64,000 nt of DNA, taken from NCBI GenBank assembly GCA_046160625.1, contig JBJXGZ010000120.1, positions 3,513 through 67,512 on the forward strand, read 5' to 3'. Positions 52,201 to 60,754 of the stretch are shown here, piece after piece (the stretch's first letter is position 1; each line of letters starts with the position of its first letter). The DNA comes from M3007 sp046160625. Lineage in GTDB: Bacteria > Bacteroidota > Bacteroidia > Chitinophagales > Saprospiraceae. Under the pieces are notes generated by a model. The model worked only from the letters and a program-made list of their open reading frames with translations. It searched no databases and was not told the origin of the DNA. A program made the translations under genes and the position numbers.

Positions 52201-55200
52201 CTACTGTGCCGTCGGGGACATTCACGCCATAAGGCGGGAATCCATCGTCAGCAAACGATAGTTGTAATTCGTTGGGGCCATTCGGGAAAGCAAAGAAACT
52301 GCCGTCCGTGGGTACATAGGGCGTATTAAAACTCACCAGCTGGAAAGCCGAAATGTCCCAACTGAACAGATAGTCCAAGGTGTTGATGTCGCAGAAATTG
52401 GTAACATCAACGGAAACCGTGAACTCTTCTCCACAGGCAACAGGACCGCCAGTATAAATGTGCTCCAACAATAGTGGTTCCAGCACTTCCACCTCGTATT
52501 CTGCGGTGGAAACACAGCCTGCATTATCTGTTACGGTGTAATAGATGGTTGCTGTTCCGGTCACATAACCTGTAACTAAAACAGTATCAAGGTCAAAAGT
52601 ATCCAGCAAGGTGACATTTGGCGTAGAACTCCAAACACCAGATACAAACGTAGCGGGAAGATCCACGTCATTGTCTGCAGTCAATTGAATTTGCGCGCCT
52701 ACATGGACGCAGGTAGGTCCAGTGATGCTGGGTGTGGAAGGAGCGGCTACCGTGATCGTTACCATGATCGGATCGCCAAAACAATCATCCAGGTTAAAGC
52801 CATTTGTCGGGCCAGAGGCGCGGGGCGTAATGGTGTAAGTGACCGAGCCGCTCAAAAGCGGATTGTCCAAAGTCAGTACTTGCACAATGTCGTTGATCGC
52901 AACTTCCAGGCCCGCATTGTCATAAATATTGACCATTCCGTTGGATGCGCCCAATACGTTTGTAGCGGATGCTGTCCACTCGATGCGAACAGGGTAGCCA
53001 GCCGTAGTAGCGTTGGAGGAAGGCAAACCCAAAAGATCAAGATCCAAATCCGAACTTGCACCTGTACAGATAAGTTTGTCAGCTGGTTCGTTTAAACTTG
53101 GTTTAGGATAAATAAGGGTATTCGGGTTAGGATTATTTATCGTAGTACCACATGACACGTCGGTATCGGCGTACCGAACGTTGGAAACCGTCAGCATAAC
53201 ACGTCCACGGTCAAACGAACCCATTGCATTGTTGATAGCTTGGGTAAAGTTGTAAGGGGATGCGCTGGTGAGGCTCAATGCCACCAATTGGATCGGCAGT
53301 GGATTTTCAGGAAATAAGGCTTTTGGGCTTGTACCAGCAGGCCCGGTAGGGTTGTCCGAAAGTGTCAGATCGAACAGTACCGTCTGCGTCGAGCTGGTAC
53401 TGATGGTATAGTCTACCATTTCTCCCGAACACAGGTTGTTGTCGTTGCGAACGACATCCACTACGATGGGCGCGTATATTTTATAAAGCAATTGAACAGG
53501 TTCCCCTTCACAATCGCCGGGAGTAAAGGTGCCGCTACCATCCCGGTCCAAGTAAGGCACAAATCGTTGGTCAATAACGCCATAAGTCCCGCTCGATAGC
53601 TCATAGCCGAGCGCGCCGCCGTACGTCGTTCCAAAAAAGCCCGGAGCAGCAGCTGGAGATACGTTGTCTGGCCCACCATTGAGCGGAAGTGCACCGCCAT
53701 CATAAGTGATATTTCCAGTAGTGGTATAGACTACTGTATAGCCGATGTCGCCATTGTCGCTGTAACCGTTCAGGGTCAATAAATCGCCTTCGCAAAAATC
53801 AACACAAATGGAATTTGGGTCGAGCGTATTGGGATCGTTGTCTCCGGCTTCAGCAGGGTTACTGGTCGTGGAGGCAGAGAAACCAAACTTTGGTTGAGGC
53901 TCCACATTGACAAAGACATCAAAAAAACTGTCGCCGCAGTAAGTCGTGGGTGGGCCTTTGGGGAAAAGGGTATACTTGACCATAATTGGTGCGGCCGTGT
54001 TATTCACCAATATTTCGTTGATAGCATTGGGGCCAAATCCAACGCCCATGGCCATCCCTGCACCGCCTGTCACACCACCATAATCGGCAGTCCAGTCAAA
54101 AGTACTCCCAACTACACCGTTAGGATTGGTTACTTCCAGGCCTGTTGCAGCCCCCGAACAGATAGTTGTATTTGCGGCGGAGACATCTGGTATTGGATCC
54201 ACCGTAACAAAAACATCAAAGAAACTGCCCTCGCAGAAAGTTGGTTCAGGGCCAATGGGCGTGAGGGTGTACTGCACCACAATCGGCGCGTTTGTAGGAT
54301 TAGTCAGCGTTTCGTTGATCGCATCCACGCCGTATGCAACGCCAGTGCCACTTCCTGCCCCACCAGTAACCGCACCATACGAGGCCGTCCAATTGAAAGT
54401 GCCGCCAACCGCATTAGGATTGGTCACATCCAATTCGGTATCGGCACCGGAACAAATGGATTTGTTGGTAGCAGAAACATCGGGAAGTGGAATCACCGTC
54501 ACTGTAGCACTCCCCATCAAACCTGCTGGAATTGCTGAACAACCATTGACATCGGTCAGCGAGACAATGGTATAAACGATGGAGGTACTTGGATAAAGCC
54601 CTCCCAGAATGGGTTCGGGTATCCCAATGCCACTGTACATCGTGCCTTCGGAAAGTTCAATATCCCAATCAGGTGCGCCAGTTAACGTAACATTGAGCGG
54701 AGCTTCATCCCCCGCACAGATTGTCTGGTCGCCGCTCAACACTGCTGTAGGCAATTCCCAGACTTCCACGGTGAAAGGAGTATTGGTATAGAAGCCACAA
54801 TCATTGTAAATCCTAAGCGTGCCATTGTAAATCCCCGGCAACGCAGCTGCCGGAACGATCAACCCAATGGCAGCCGGGGCTGAAGCCAATGGTGTTGTCC
54901 CAACATCCGCAAATCCTTGGGCTTCTGCAATACCATCATAATCAATGGAGTAATCATCAGCATCAGTGGCAGAGTAGGCAAGCGAGGCCGAAGTCTCCCC
55001 ACGACAAACTTGCAAATCGCTTGAAAGCAAGTCGATCGTAATACTTGGTGCATTTGCACAAACTTCTCCATACACCACCACATCGCGCAGGAACAAGTCG
55101 CCCGTAAAATTTCCACCGCTCGAAAGACCATAAATTCTAAAAATAATGGGGTTGCTGGTCAAGGTATCACTCCAGGCAGGCCATACCCGGTTTGCACCTA

Positions 55201-55714
55201 AGGTGTTGCAAAGGTTGCTTGACTGAGGATTACCCGGGTTCACAGTAGTCCAGGGGCCGCCTGGGCCGTTGGTACTGAAACCATACCGGATGGCAATGGG
55301 ACCATCATCGGCAGTTCCTGAAAGGTTTTCGCGGCGCGAGCGCGCGGAGAAACCTGTTATTTTAAGACCATAACCAGGATTCGGATCGATGGTAACTGTG
55401 ATGTATTCGCCATCCGAGTTGAATGTGTTGACGTTGAATACATTGGTGGTTGGCCAGTGTGTTGCGCCAAAACCCTGCATTGGGCCTCCGCATGCCAAAT
55501 TTAGGCTTGAAACACCCGCGCCACGTCCGAGGACTGGCAGCACATCGTCCGCATTTGGGTCAATGTAATTGTGAGCACCGCCAGTATCGTTGGTATAGCG
55601 GAAAATCTCTTGGGCAAAGCCCCTCATTTGGCCGATTCCCAGAAGAAGCAGGGTAAAAAGCACCAAACGTGTCGTCATTTGTCTCGTAAGACAAGTGGGT
55701 AGGGTTGGTTTCAT
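46259..55714 (-). CDS. Giant HYR/PKD protein with cohesin- and dockerin-like modules, T9SS type A tail
   Basis: About 3151 residues, the longest gene here. A signal peptide ends at GQMRGFAQ; start 55714, or 55678 (MTTRLVLFTLLLL). An N-terminal beta-sandwich region (to about 215) precedes an Ig-like segment and three PKD-like modules (about 330-600; LPDVSATNKSICSGADTEL is repeated). A cohesin-like module lies at about 1085-1210. About 16 HYR-like modules follow (1315-2730), several of an unusual CY-A-AAAI subtype. Then a CNA-B-like module, a dockerin-like pair (NGVTTADATRITNHV and ADVNRSGIINTQDATLITQC, about 2800-2850) with the third piece IGDVDAVW, a second cohesin-like module (DLASYQMALDFDPTQLQF) and a type A tail (LQLMQNRPNPFADATTIGF). 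Surface or secreted; no enzyme domain recognised. A terminator follows. Confidence 0.9.
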   Translation of the reverse strand: MKPTLPTCLTRQMTTRLVLFTLLLLGIGQMRGFAQEIFRYTNDTGGAHNYIDPNADDVLPVLGRGAGVSSLNLACGGPMQGFGATHWPTTNVFNVNTFNSDGEYITVTIDPNPGYGLKITGFSARSRRENLSGTADDGPIAIRYGFSTNGPGGPWTTVNPGNPQSSNLCNTLGANRVWPAWSDTLTSNPIIFRIYGLSSGGNFTGDLFLRDVVVYGEVCANAPSITIDLLSSDLQVCRGETSASLAYSATDADDYSIDYDGIAEAQGFADVGTTPLASAPAAIGLIVPAAALPGIYNGTLRIYNDCGFYTNTPFTVEVWELPTAVLSGDQTICAGDEAPLNVTLTGAPDWDIELSEGTMYSGIGIPEPILGGLYPSTSIVYTIVSLTDVNGCSAIPAGLMGSATVTVIPLPDVSATNKSICSGADTELDVTNPNAVGGTFNWTASYGAVTGGAGSGTGVAYGVDAINETLTNPTNAPIVVQYTLTPIGPEPTFCEGSFFDVFVTVDPIPDVSAANTTICSGAATGLEVTNPNGVVGSTFDWTADYGGVTGGAGMAMGVGFGPNAINEILVNNTAAPIMVKYTLFPKGPPTTYCGDSFFDVFVNVEPQPKFGFSASTTSNPAEAGDNDPNTLDPNSICVDFCEGDLLTLNGYSDNGDIGYTVVYTTTGNITYDGGALPLNGGPDNVSPAAAPGFFGTTYGGALGYELSSGTYGVIDQRFVPYLDRDGSGTFTPGDCEGEPVQLLYKIYAPIVVDVVRNDNNLCSGEMVDYTISTSSTQTVLFDLTLSDNPTGPAGTSPKALFPENPLPIQLVALSLTSASPYNFTQAINNAMGSFDRGRVMLTVSNVRYADTDVSCGTTINNPNPNTLIYPKPSLNEPADKLICTGASSDLDLDLLGLPSSNATTAGYPVRIEWTASATNVLGASNGMVNIYDNAGLEVAINDIVQVLTLDNPLLSGSVTYTITPRASGPTNGFNLDDCFGDPIMVTITVAAPSTPSITGPTCVHVGAQIQLTADNDVDLPATFVSGVWSSTPNVTLLDTFDLDTVLVTGYVTGTATIYYTVTDNAGCVSTAEYEVEVLEPLLLEHIYTGGPVACGEEFTVSVDVTNFCDINTLDYLFSWDISAFQLVSFNTPYVPTDGSFFAFPNGPNELQLSFADDGFPPYGVNVPDGTVVFTYTLRAVGSLGAYNIPNGPPSAEAYNSNFSSVPLSTDGVSIPIELLSLNLVGNPVICPSDPFIHLEFENVIGNPNYYVIDFDPLSSPPFPDIQQGTLVVMDGEIIIPTPPGIQNGSYQATLVVSNTIYGCESIEYLFSIIVDQDPPTASNPDQVNVACISSIPAPNINVVDDEDDNCPGEITVEYEPTLTDTTGTGCAGNPMIISRVYSVTDEAGNTTYVTQTITAEDNLPPYLLNPPVLGTWYQTEADAIAAAIAHANLNKWDNCTPPVGISVTLGSPSGPLCNRTIPIILVDACGNLSIVNYIVVIDGAAPTVTAGTIDDCYDEDESPTPPYFENEYAVLAAIAATTVSDDCDLSLDITATVSGTDCELSITVTATDDCGKSSSVTYETRVENDAPIITSDPNGMEGECYDTEAEAIAAAIDSTHAGDDCGSPGDLQLDADVSLGCPADITVYVTDFCGNFSAIVYTGVHIDTEDPQVNPDAIYATCFQTLEEAYDSLAKATHPYDNCTSDEEMLASVTVTSVIEVGDLEDECQEYDIEFTFIDNCGNTVAHTYNFIIIDNEDPTVEPLADLEYTCLDDVEAEDIGIVMAEDNCGVEDIVPLGTMLPTSCPGTGTRTYRVYDCAGNFTDVTQNIIVNDDVAPTWITTPSDELDRTISCDDLSSIAAALLLEPEAEDNCGEVTVTLASSEPLNTCAGGYVRTWTAVDDCGNEVDAPFTQVITIIDNVAPEWVTLPGALDEEVECDDPAGLEAALATEPLADDNCGDVSYEIVYHEFEPNLECVENSLGIWVTEWKATDDCGNTSTSFFRYVNIYDNTPPEWETEEAAPFPIGINVTISCSDIAGYDFANSLEPEASDNCDPEVNLVKITGPFVPGGDCPGEGSFTNTWTAIDNCGNVSLVFTQTITVVDNTPPTFDPGCQFMPLNLFTSQGADCHTGISLSEGDLLDYLDSWTVAGLPIPGLGGCIGDDCSPIESIIVEVVSITDVPGQTVEVTPEYTAECVRQITVSFQLSDACGNVQPTLFVCIYNIIDDNAPSVFCPDGGGPSLPEDCYPNVAAAQAAALEAIDPCDNCTEFDDLDISVSTIGTCNAEVTVTVADCAGNESTVTFYTRIDGDAPEMTVSDIPNCYPSLAAAQAAAIAGTTITDNCDPYGNLTITATTMGTCPATVTVTATDQCGNSRSVSYPGICIGVSSEVVISPEASNLNVDCDTWQADLAAWLADHGGAEATGSGIVWTYLPLDPQTVLQMSAPNCTTHTKSVVVTFRATNDCENFDETTATFSVTDLVPPTANSIPNTNLTCSTAIPAPNVAIVTGEADNCGDTPTVGVFATSDNMASGCPGTPRIIIHQYIVTDAYCNTALVNHMITVVDNVPPNFTAPANITINVNAACVYNASTAITGDVLDESDNCTASGPMLQAYYTDVVNSGVNFQERYIITRTWNLTDACGNSAIPRVQTITVLDVTPPTLTGCPTNKSFAGTLSGEDCGATASPALEIPSFGDNCPDVAISYELTGATGGSGTGFVPGATVFLEGVTTVTYTVTDAVGNTITCSFTVTVNCLTIAGRIIWEHDDVSGVKDATVKLSQGMVSLGSDLSDTNGDYELTVPAAGLFRVTPVKNINRLNGVTTADATRITNHVNFSNPILDPYKKVCADVNRSGIINTQDATLITQCLMGNPTALAIFNVFWRFTPTDYVMPGTAHQNVPAFPEFKDVTVTTLDVTGVNFFGMKIGDVDAVWADPQMTPNIPPLVWVLQDQTLVAGTEVEVTFAASNFYDLASYQMALDFDPTQLQFVGFQPLGAIPMNLLDNFGAYNANLGELRNAWALGTGTTLADGTPVFRAKFKVLASGQKLSQVLKLDDSELPCKAYSEALVPTDVKLLFTESVSTGTPLDLGKLQLQLMQNRPNPFADATTIGFILPEACDAHIRILDISGRELTSYDRQYTAGYHELEFRMENAWSYGVLFCELVTPQGKRTIKMITAK

Positions 55715-56170
55715 AAAAACTAATTGTTACGGTGAGAGAAAAAGGTGAAGGGATGATAATATTGAGCAATTGGAAATGATTATTCTCGCGGTGGACAGTT
55801 AAGTCCGCAGTACTTGGCAGATTGTTATAAATTCGCTTACAATAAATTTGATAACCAACGGAAAGGCGTTGGAACTCTCCAAATGAGACAGGAGGACAAA
55901 GAGCGTTCGTATAGGCGGGAAAAAGGCAATCGGATTAGGTGAGCAAGCAAATTAAGATGCAAACTTAGAGAAGCCTCCTGCGTTCGCGCCCATATTCGGC
56001 AAGCCTTAATTATAAATACCCTTATTGAGGTATCGCTTGACCACAACTATTGTGCCATAAATTGGGTAGATTGCCGAAGCCCAGATGCCTTTTCTGGAAT
56101 CGGCACCAGCAACCAAGAGCGAAGCTTTTGCCTCGGAACCGGCTATACTAATGCTTTCCAATAAGTTAGC
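55715..56170. other. Upstream region of the 3151-residue protein gene; no gene found
   Basis: About 450 bases between the giant gene and a terminator. Short frames here have no recognisable features. It probably contains the promoter and leader, but no exact TAnnTTTG with correct spacing was identified. A TATTGAGG/CCTTATT-type AT-rich stretch at 56010-56035 is unremarkable. Confidence 0.5.
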
Positions 56171-56207
56171 AAAAAAGGGCATCCCTCAATCGAGAGATCC
56201 CCTTTTT
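56171..56207 (-). terminator. Terminator downstream of the 1490-residue protein gene
   Basis: A bulged stem (GGG-ATC-CTC against GAG-GAT-CCC) is flanked by six As on one side and five Ts on the other. On the minus strand it lies about 75 bases after the stop codon and is followed by TTTTTT. It could work in both directions. Confidence 0.65.
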
Positions 56208-56212
56208 GGAGA

Positions 56213-56249
56213 ATACGTTTACGAAACCTTGAAGGTTTCGTAAACGTAT
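56213..56249. repeat. Perfect 17-bp palindrome (atacgtttacgaaacct)
   Basis: Arms 56213-56229 and 56233-56249 are exact reverse complements with a 3-base loop (TGA). It lies between the giant gene's stop and its terminator. Confidence 0.95.
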
Positions 56250-56281
56250 CGCAAATCCTTAGGCGGCCACTAGGGTCGCCC

Positions 56282-59200
56282 TTATCGAATCAAGGTCGTA
56301 TTTCCTTTATAAACCTCGCGCACGCCGTCTACATATTCCACTTCAAGTATCCACACGTATATGCCAGGATCACAAGGCTGGTTTCGGAAGGTACCGTCCC
56401 AGCCCATGCTCTCGTCGTTGAAGGCAAAATCTTTCAACTGGAATACGACCTCGCCCCAACGGTCAAAGACCCTGAAATCCAAGGCTTTGGAATTACTCTG
56501 GCCATGAACGAGCAGCAAGTCGTTGGTGAAATCTCCGTTTGGCGTAAAGCCAGTTGGGACGAACACTTTGCGCTGTTTTTCCACGGAAACCAAAATCTGA
56601 TCCTGTGCGCGACAGCCAAGTGAATCCGTCACTACAATTTCAAAATAAGTTGGGTGCTCGAGCGAATACACCGCAGGGTTTCGGCAGTCAAGGCAACTAA
56701 GCCAGATACTGTCAGCAGGAGTCCAGGTGTAATTGGTCAAACCTCTGGCATTTAGCACCGTGGCGAACAACTGCGTATCTTGTCCAAAAGGAATCCGGAT
56801 ATCCGGTCCCAAATCTACCAGAATTGGGTCAGGCTGGGTGACTGTGATAGGCGCGAGTGCAAAAGCACAACCATTTACATCTACAATTTTCGGGTTGTAA
56901 ATTCCCGCCGTAATGCCAATTTGAATAGGCGAACCATTCACTGGCTTGTCGTCCAAAGCGTACCTGTATGGTGGGGTACCGCCTGTGCCAGTCATCAATA
57001 TTCGTCCGTCATGACCGCCATTGCAGCGCGGCTCTTCCATAGTTGCCGTGCCGCCAACTGCTTCAGATGGTTGCTCCACCACTACAGAGGCTGGTGTGGT
57101 GCAACCGTTGGCATCTGTCACGCTCAAAGAATATGTGCCCACCGGAAGGTTCTGAATGGTAACCGAGCTGGTACCATTGGCCCAGACATATTGATACGGG
57201 CCGACACCCCCAGATGGGGAGGCTTTTGCACTGCCCGTGCTTTCTCCAAAACATTTCACATGGCTAGGCAAAATATTCACCTGCAAGGCGCTAGGCTCCC
57301 CAATGGTCACACTTGAGGTGCCCGGGCAACCGTTCGCATCGGTGATGGTGACACGATACGTGCCCGCGAAAAGTCCCTGCGCCAGCGAATCGTTGGGCGT
57401 AGTGCCGCCATTCCAAAACCAGGTATATGGAGCTGTGCCGCCATCGGCACGAGCAGAAGCCCAACCAGTGGCATCGCCCTTGCATTTCGTGTCTGAAGTA
57501 CCCGTCACCGAAGTTTCTAAAGGCAGCGGATTGCCTACAAGTACTGTAGCAGTAGCTGTGCATCCCAACTTGTCAGTGGCAGTGACGATATATGTTTGGC
57601 CTCCTTGAAGACCCGTCACCGCTGAACCTGATTTGGGAGGCGAGGTATTCCACTGGTAGGTAAAGTCCGCTATGTTGGCGGGTGTTGCACCATAAAAGAT
57701 GGAGATCACCGCGCCTGTCCCGTCAAATCCATTGTGGCAGCCAGAAGCCTGGGTTTCAGCATGGGTGTTTAGTTCTTCCTGTTGTTGAACAAAGGTTTCG
57801 CCAGAAGTAATACAACTATTTGCATCTGTAATGGTCACATGATATTTCTTGGACGTAAGCCCGGTTGCGGTTGGCGTAGTTTGGTTGTTCGCATCCCACT
57901 GATACGTATAGGGCGAAGTTCCACCGGAGCCTACCACCGTAGCAGTCCCATTGGAGCCAAAGAAGCAAATGGTGTCAGAAATCGCGGGCAATGCAAGCAA
58001 TAGCTCCGTGGGTTGACTCACATTGGCAGTCGAAACACTGGTACACCCATGTGAATCAGTAACCGTGGCGATATACTGTCCGGCAAACAAGTTAGCAATA
58101 TTTAGCCCATTACCAGAATACCCATTGGGACCTGACCAAACCGCATTGTATTGAGGCGTTCCGCCAGCAGCGTCCAGATGGAGCGCACCTGTGTTTTTAC
58201 CAAAACATTTGACTGCTTCGGGCGTAGCAAAACTGGTCAAGAGCGCTGGCTGGGTTACCGTTTCGGTTTTTACCTGTGAACAACCGTTACCATCGGTGGC
58301 CGTCACAGTATAAGTACCTGCGGCGACATTGGTAATCCCTTGGTTGACCTGTCCCGTGTTCCACACAAATACAAAAGGTGTAGTACCGCCCACCGCATAG
58401 GTGGTAAGTTGTCCATCCGAGAGGCCAAAACACGAAGGGCTTCTGTTCAAGGCTGTCAGAATCTGGATCGCAGCAGGCTCAAAAACCTGCATGGAAGTCG
58501 TTTTTTGACAGCCATTTGCATCTGAAACGGTGACCGTGTAAGTTCCAGCCAACAAATTGGATATACTGTCCGTCAGGAGGCCGTTGTTCCAGACGTATGT
58601 GTAAGGCAGTGTACCGCCGATAGGATGCACCGCAGCCGTTCCTGTTACCAGCCCAAAGCAAGTGACATCGTGCGGCGACGCGGTGGCAAAAAGTTCAGTC
58701 GGTTCTGTCAGCGTTACAGCGCTGGTGGCTGTACAGGAGACCCCAATATTGGTGATGGTTACTGTATAAGTACCGGGGTTAAGGTTGGAAATAGTGGCTG
58801 TTGTTTGGCCTGTATTCCACACAAAAGTATTGTTGCCTGCTCCGGAAGCTTGCAGGCTCCCTTTTTGTCCATAACAATTAATAGGTTGCAAAACCGTAAC
58901 AGATGAGGTAAGCGAGCCTACGCTAAGTTCAATGTCTTCTGTAACGGTACAGCCATACGAATCAGTGGCCGTAACGTTGTAAATGCCTGTCTGTGAAATA
59001 GTTGCTATCGGGTTTGGGCAATCCGTACAACTGAGTCCGGTACCAGGGGACCATGCGTAAGTTACATTGTAACTCGGCTCAAATGTAATAGACCAATCGC
59101 GCAATGTGCCGTTGATGTTCGGCTGGTCGTCTGTCAAGCGCAAGCGCCAGTTGCCATTGGAAGGTTCCCCCCAAAGGTCGGTCCAAGGGCCTTCCGGAAG

Positions 59201-60754
59201 CCAATCTGCAGTAAATGGCGCAGCGGAAGCAGGGGCAAATGGCCCTGGAAAACTGATAATAGTAGTAGCCGCAGGGGTGAAACAGGTGTTGGTATAATTG
59301 TCTCCATTAGCCCCATTGTCGGTCGTCAGTTCAAGTACAATTCCACTGGGTGAGATGAGATAGGCATCCACTTCGTCAATCCAGGTGTGATCTACATTCA
59401 TACAAACCGAGCGGATCACTCCAGGCCCAACGGTAGTCGGTTGAACCCCAAACACACTGACACTGGAATTGACGGGGCCACCTCCATTGGGTATTGGAAA
59501 GTCAGTCTGATTGGTAAATGTTGGTGGCGGCGGCACCGGCGTAGACACAGTAGCATTGAGTGTTAAAGGCGTGTTGGGCAGACAAACCGAAGTATCGTTG
59601 AGCATCGGCGGTGCCAGAATTTTGTCGCGAATAAAAAGGTGTACTGTATCAAAATTGCAAGGGTCTACCTGCACAGAAATAATAATAGACTCAGCTGATT
59701 CAACGATGCCATCTTCAAAGCCAATGATGGGCACAGTGATGGTGGATTGTCCGGCAGGAATCACCAATGTGGATGGAATTGGCTGATAATCAACACCTGG
59801 AGTAGCAGTACCCACCACATTGAAAACGACCGGATAGTTTTGGGCACGGATTTCAGGCAAAGTAAACGTAACCGAACCCGGCACGCAGCCTTCGGCGATT
59901 GTACCATCCGCACTCACTGTAGCAGCACTCACTTGCAAGGAACCAGTACCAAAACTTTTTGCCTCTAAAAACACCCCGGAATCATATGCCGAGTCGCCCA
60001 CATCGGTGATGGCAAGCTTGATGGTGTATGGTTGGCAGGGCGTTACAACCGCCATTGCGGTAAATACATCCGTGAAGCCGTCGTAAACGGGTTGATTGTT
60101 TGAATTGTTATTGTCGTTGTAATATTGAACATTAAATGGCGGGCATGGAGCGTAGTTAGGGTTGTTTGGGTGGATATTGTTGATGGACACCGGCAAGGCC
60201 GTGCCTGGAATAATCGCAATATTTGTAAAAGCCGGGTAGCCTGGCCCCTGAATGAAAAAGCCAAAAACATCATTGAAAGGGCTGCAAGCATATTCCGGAT
60301 ATTCCTCCGAAGCAAAACTGTAGCGGAAGCGCAGCGTATCTGCATTCGGGATAAAGGTTATGGTATAAACGGCCACATCGTTGAGCACATCCGTGGCTAT
60401 CGGTTCGAGGCTGGCCTCTACGGAACCCCCAATATTGCCGTTGCTCGCCCAAAAGGTTCCGTCCTCTTCGGCCTCACTCGCATATCCGCTTGTGAGCAAA
60501 ATACCCCGCTCGATACCGACAGCGCTTGTCCCACCAGAAAAATACCCCACAGCTCTGGGGTCGCCATTAAATTGAATGTTGGTGACCTCTACACCCGCTC
60601 CCAAAAATACATTGGAAATAAGGCTTTGAGGATTGTATGGGCCAGATACGACATCTGTGACCTGAAGAAATTGCGCTTTGGAAACAAAGGGCAGAGCAAG
60701 AAGACAAAATACTGAAATTAGCAGTGATTGTGTCGGGCGTAGTATGCAGTTCAT
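56282..60754 (-). CDS. Giant adhesin-like protein: choice-of-anchor L, P domain, nine SprB repeats, T9SS type B tail
   Basis: The 1490-residue protein has a signal peptide (MNCILRPTQSLLISVFCLLALPFVSKAQ). A choice-of-anchor L domain spans about 30-240 (GIERGILLTSGYASEAE; FRYSFASEEYPEYACSPFND). A Calx-beta-like module is at about 285-375 and a proprotein convertase P domain at about 420-570 (CMNVDHTWIDEVDAYLISPSG, GNWRLRLTDDQP). After a short Ig-like piece come nine SprB repeats (about 600-1370; marks CFGLVTG, CFGESTG, AGTYTVTVSDANGC). The end is the gliding-motility C-terminal domain (FVPTGFTPNGDFTND...GIYVWILEV, TIGR04131). SprB of Flavobacterium is a mobile gliding adhesin with the same tail and repeats; a role in adhesion or gliding is inferred. 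Its SprF-type helper is likely the one at 29268-30236 or elsewhere, as none is adjacent. Confidence 0.92.
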   Translation of the reverse strand: MNCILRPTQSLLISVFCLLALPFVSKAQFLQVTDVVSGPYNPQSLISNVFLGAGVEVTNIQFNGDPRAVGYFSGGTSAVGIERGILLTSGYASEAEEDGTFWASNGNIGGSVEASLEPIATDVLNDVAVYTITFIPNADTLRFRYSFASEEYPEYACSPFNDVFGFFIQGPGYPAFTNIAIIPGTALPVSINNIHPNNPNYAPCPPFNVQYYNDNNNSNNQPVYDGFTDVFTAMAVVTPCQPYTIKLAITDVGDSAYDSGVFLEAKSFGTGSLQVSAATVSADGTIAEGCVPGSVTFTLPEIRAQNYPVVFNVVGTATPGVDYQPIPSTLVIPAGQSTITVPIIGFEDGIVESAESIIISVQVDPCNFDTVHLFIRDKILAPPMLNDTSVCLPNTPLTLNATVSTPVPPPPTFTNQTDFPIPNGGGPVNSSVSVFGVQPTTVGPGVIRSVCMNVDHTWIDEVDAYLISPSGIVLELTTDNGANGDNYTNTCFTPAATTIISFPGPFAPASAAPFTADWLPEGPWTDLWGEPSNGNWRLRLTDDQPNINGTLRDWSITFEPSYNVTYAWSPGTGLSCTDCPNPIATISQTGIYNVTATDSYGCTVTEDIELSVGSLTSSVTVLQPINCYGQKGSLQASGAGNNTFVWNTGQTTATISNLNPGTYTVTITNIGVSCTATSAVTLTEPTELFATASPHDVTCFGLVTGTAAVHPIGGTLPYTYVWNNGLLTDSISNLLAGTYTVTVSDANGCQKTTSMQVFEPAAIQILTALNRSPSCFGLSDGQLTTYAVGGTTPFVFVWNTGQVNQGITNVAAGTYTVTATDGNGCSQVKTETVTQPALLTSFATPEAVKCFGKNTGALHLDAAGGTPQYNAVWSGPNGYSGNGLNIANLFAGQYIATVTDSHGCTSVSTANVSQPTELLLALPAISDTICFFGSNGTATVVGSGGTSPYTYQWDANNQTTPTATGLTSKKYHVTITDANSCITSGETFVQQQEELNTHAETQASGCHNGFDGTGAVISIFYGATPANIADFTYQWNTSPPKSGSAVTGLQGGQTYIVTATDKLGCTATATVLVGNPLPLETSVTGTSDTKCKGDATGWASARADGGTAPYTWFWNGGTTPNDSLAQGLFAGTYRVTITDANGCPGTSSVTIGEPSALQVNILPSHVKCFGESTGSAKASPSGGVGPYQYVWANGTSSVTIQNLPVGTYSLSVTDANGCTTPASVVVEQPSEAVGGTATMEEPRCNGGHDGRILMTGTGGTPPYRYALDDKPVNGSPIQIGITAGIYNPKIVDVNGCAFALAPITVTQPDPILVDLGPDIRIPFGQDTQLFATVLNARGLTNYTWTPADSIWLSCLDCRNPAVYSLEHPTYFEIVVTDSLGCRAQDQILVSVEKQRKVFVPTGFTPNGDFTNDLLLVHGQSNSKALDFRVFDRWGEVVFQLKDFAFNDESMGWDGTFRNQPCDPGIYVWILEVEYVDGVREVYKGNTTLIR

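Noticed and set aside
30366..55714. A true cellulosome
   Set aside because: Cohesin- and dockerin-like modules are present, but no glycoside hydrolase, carbohydrate-binding module or other enzyme domain was recognised.
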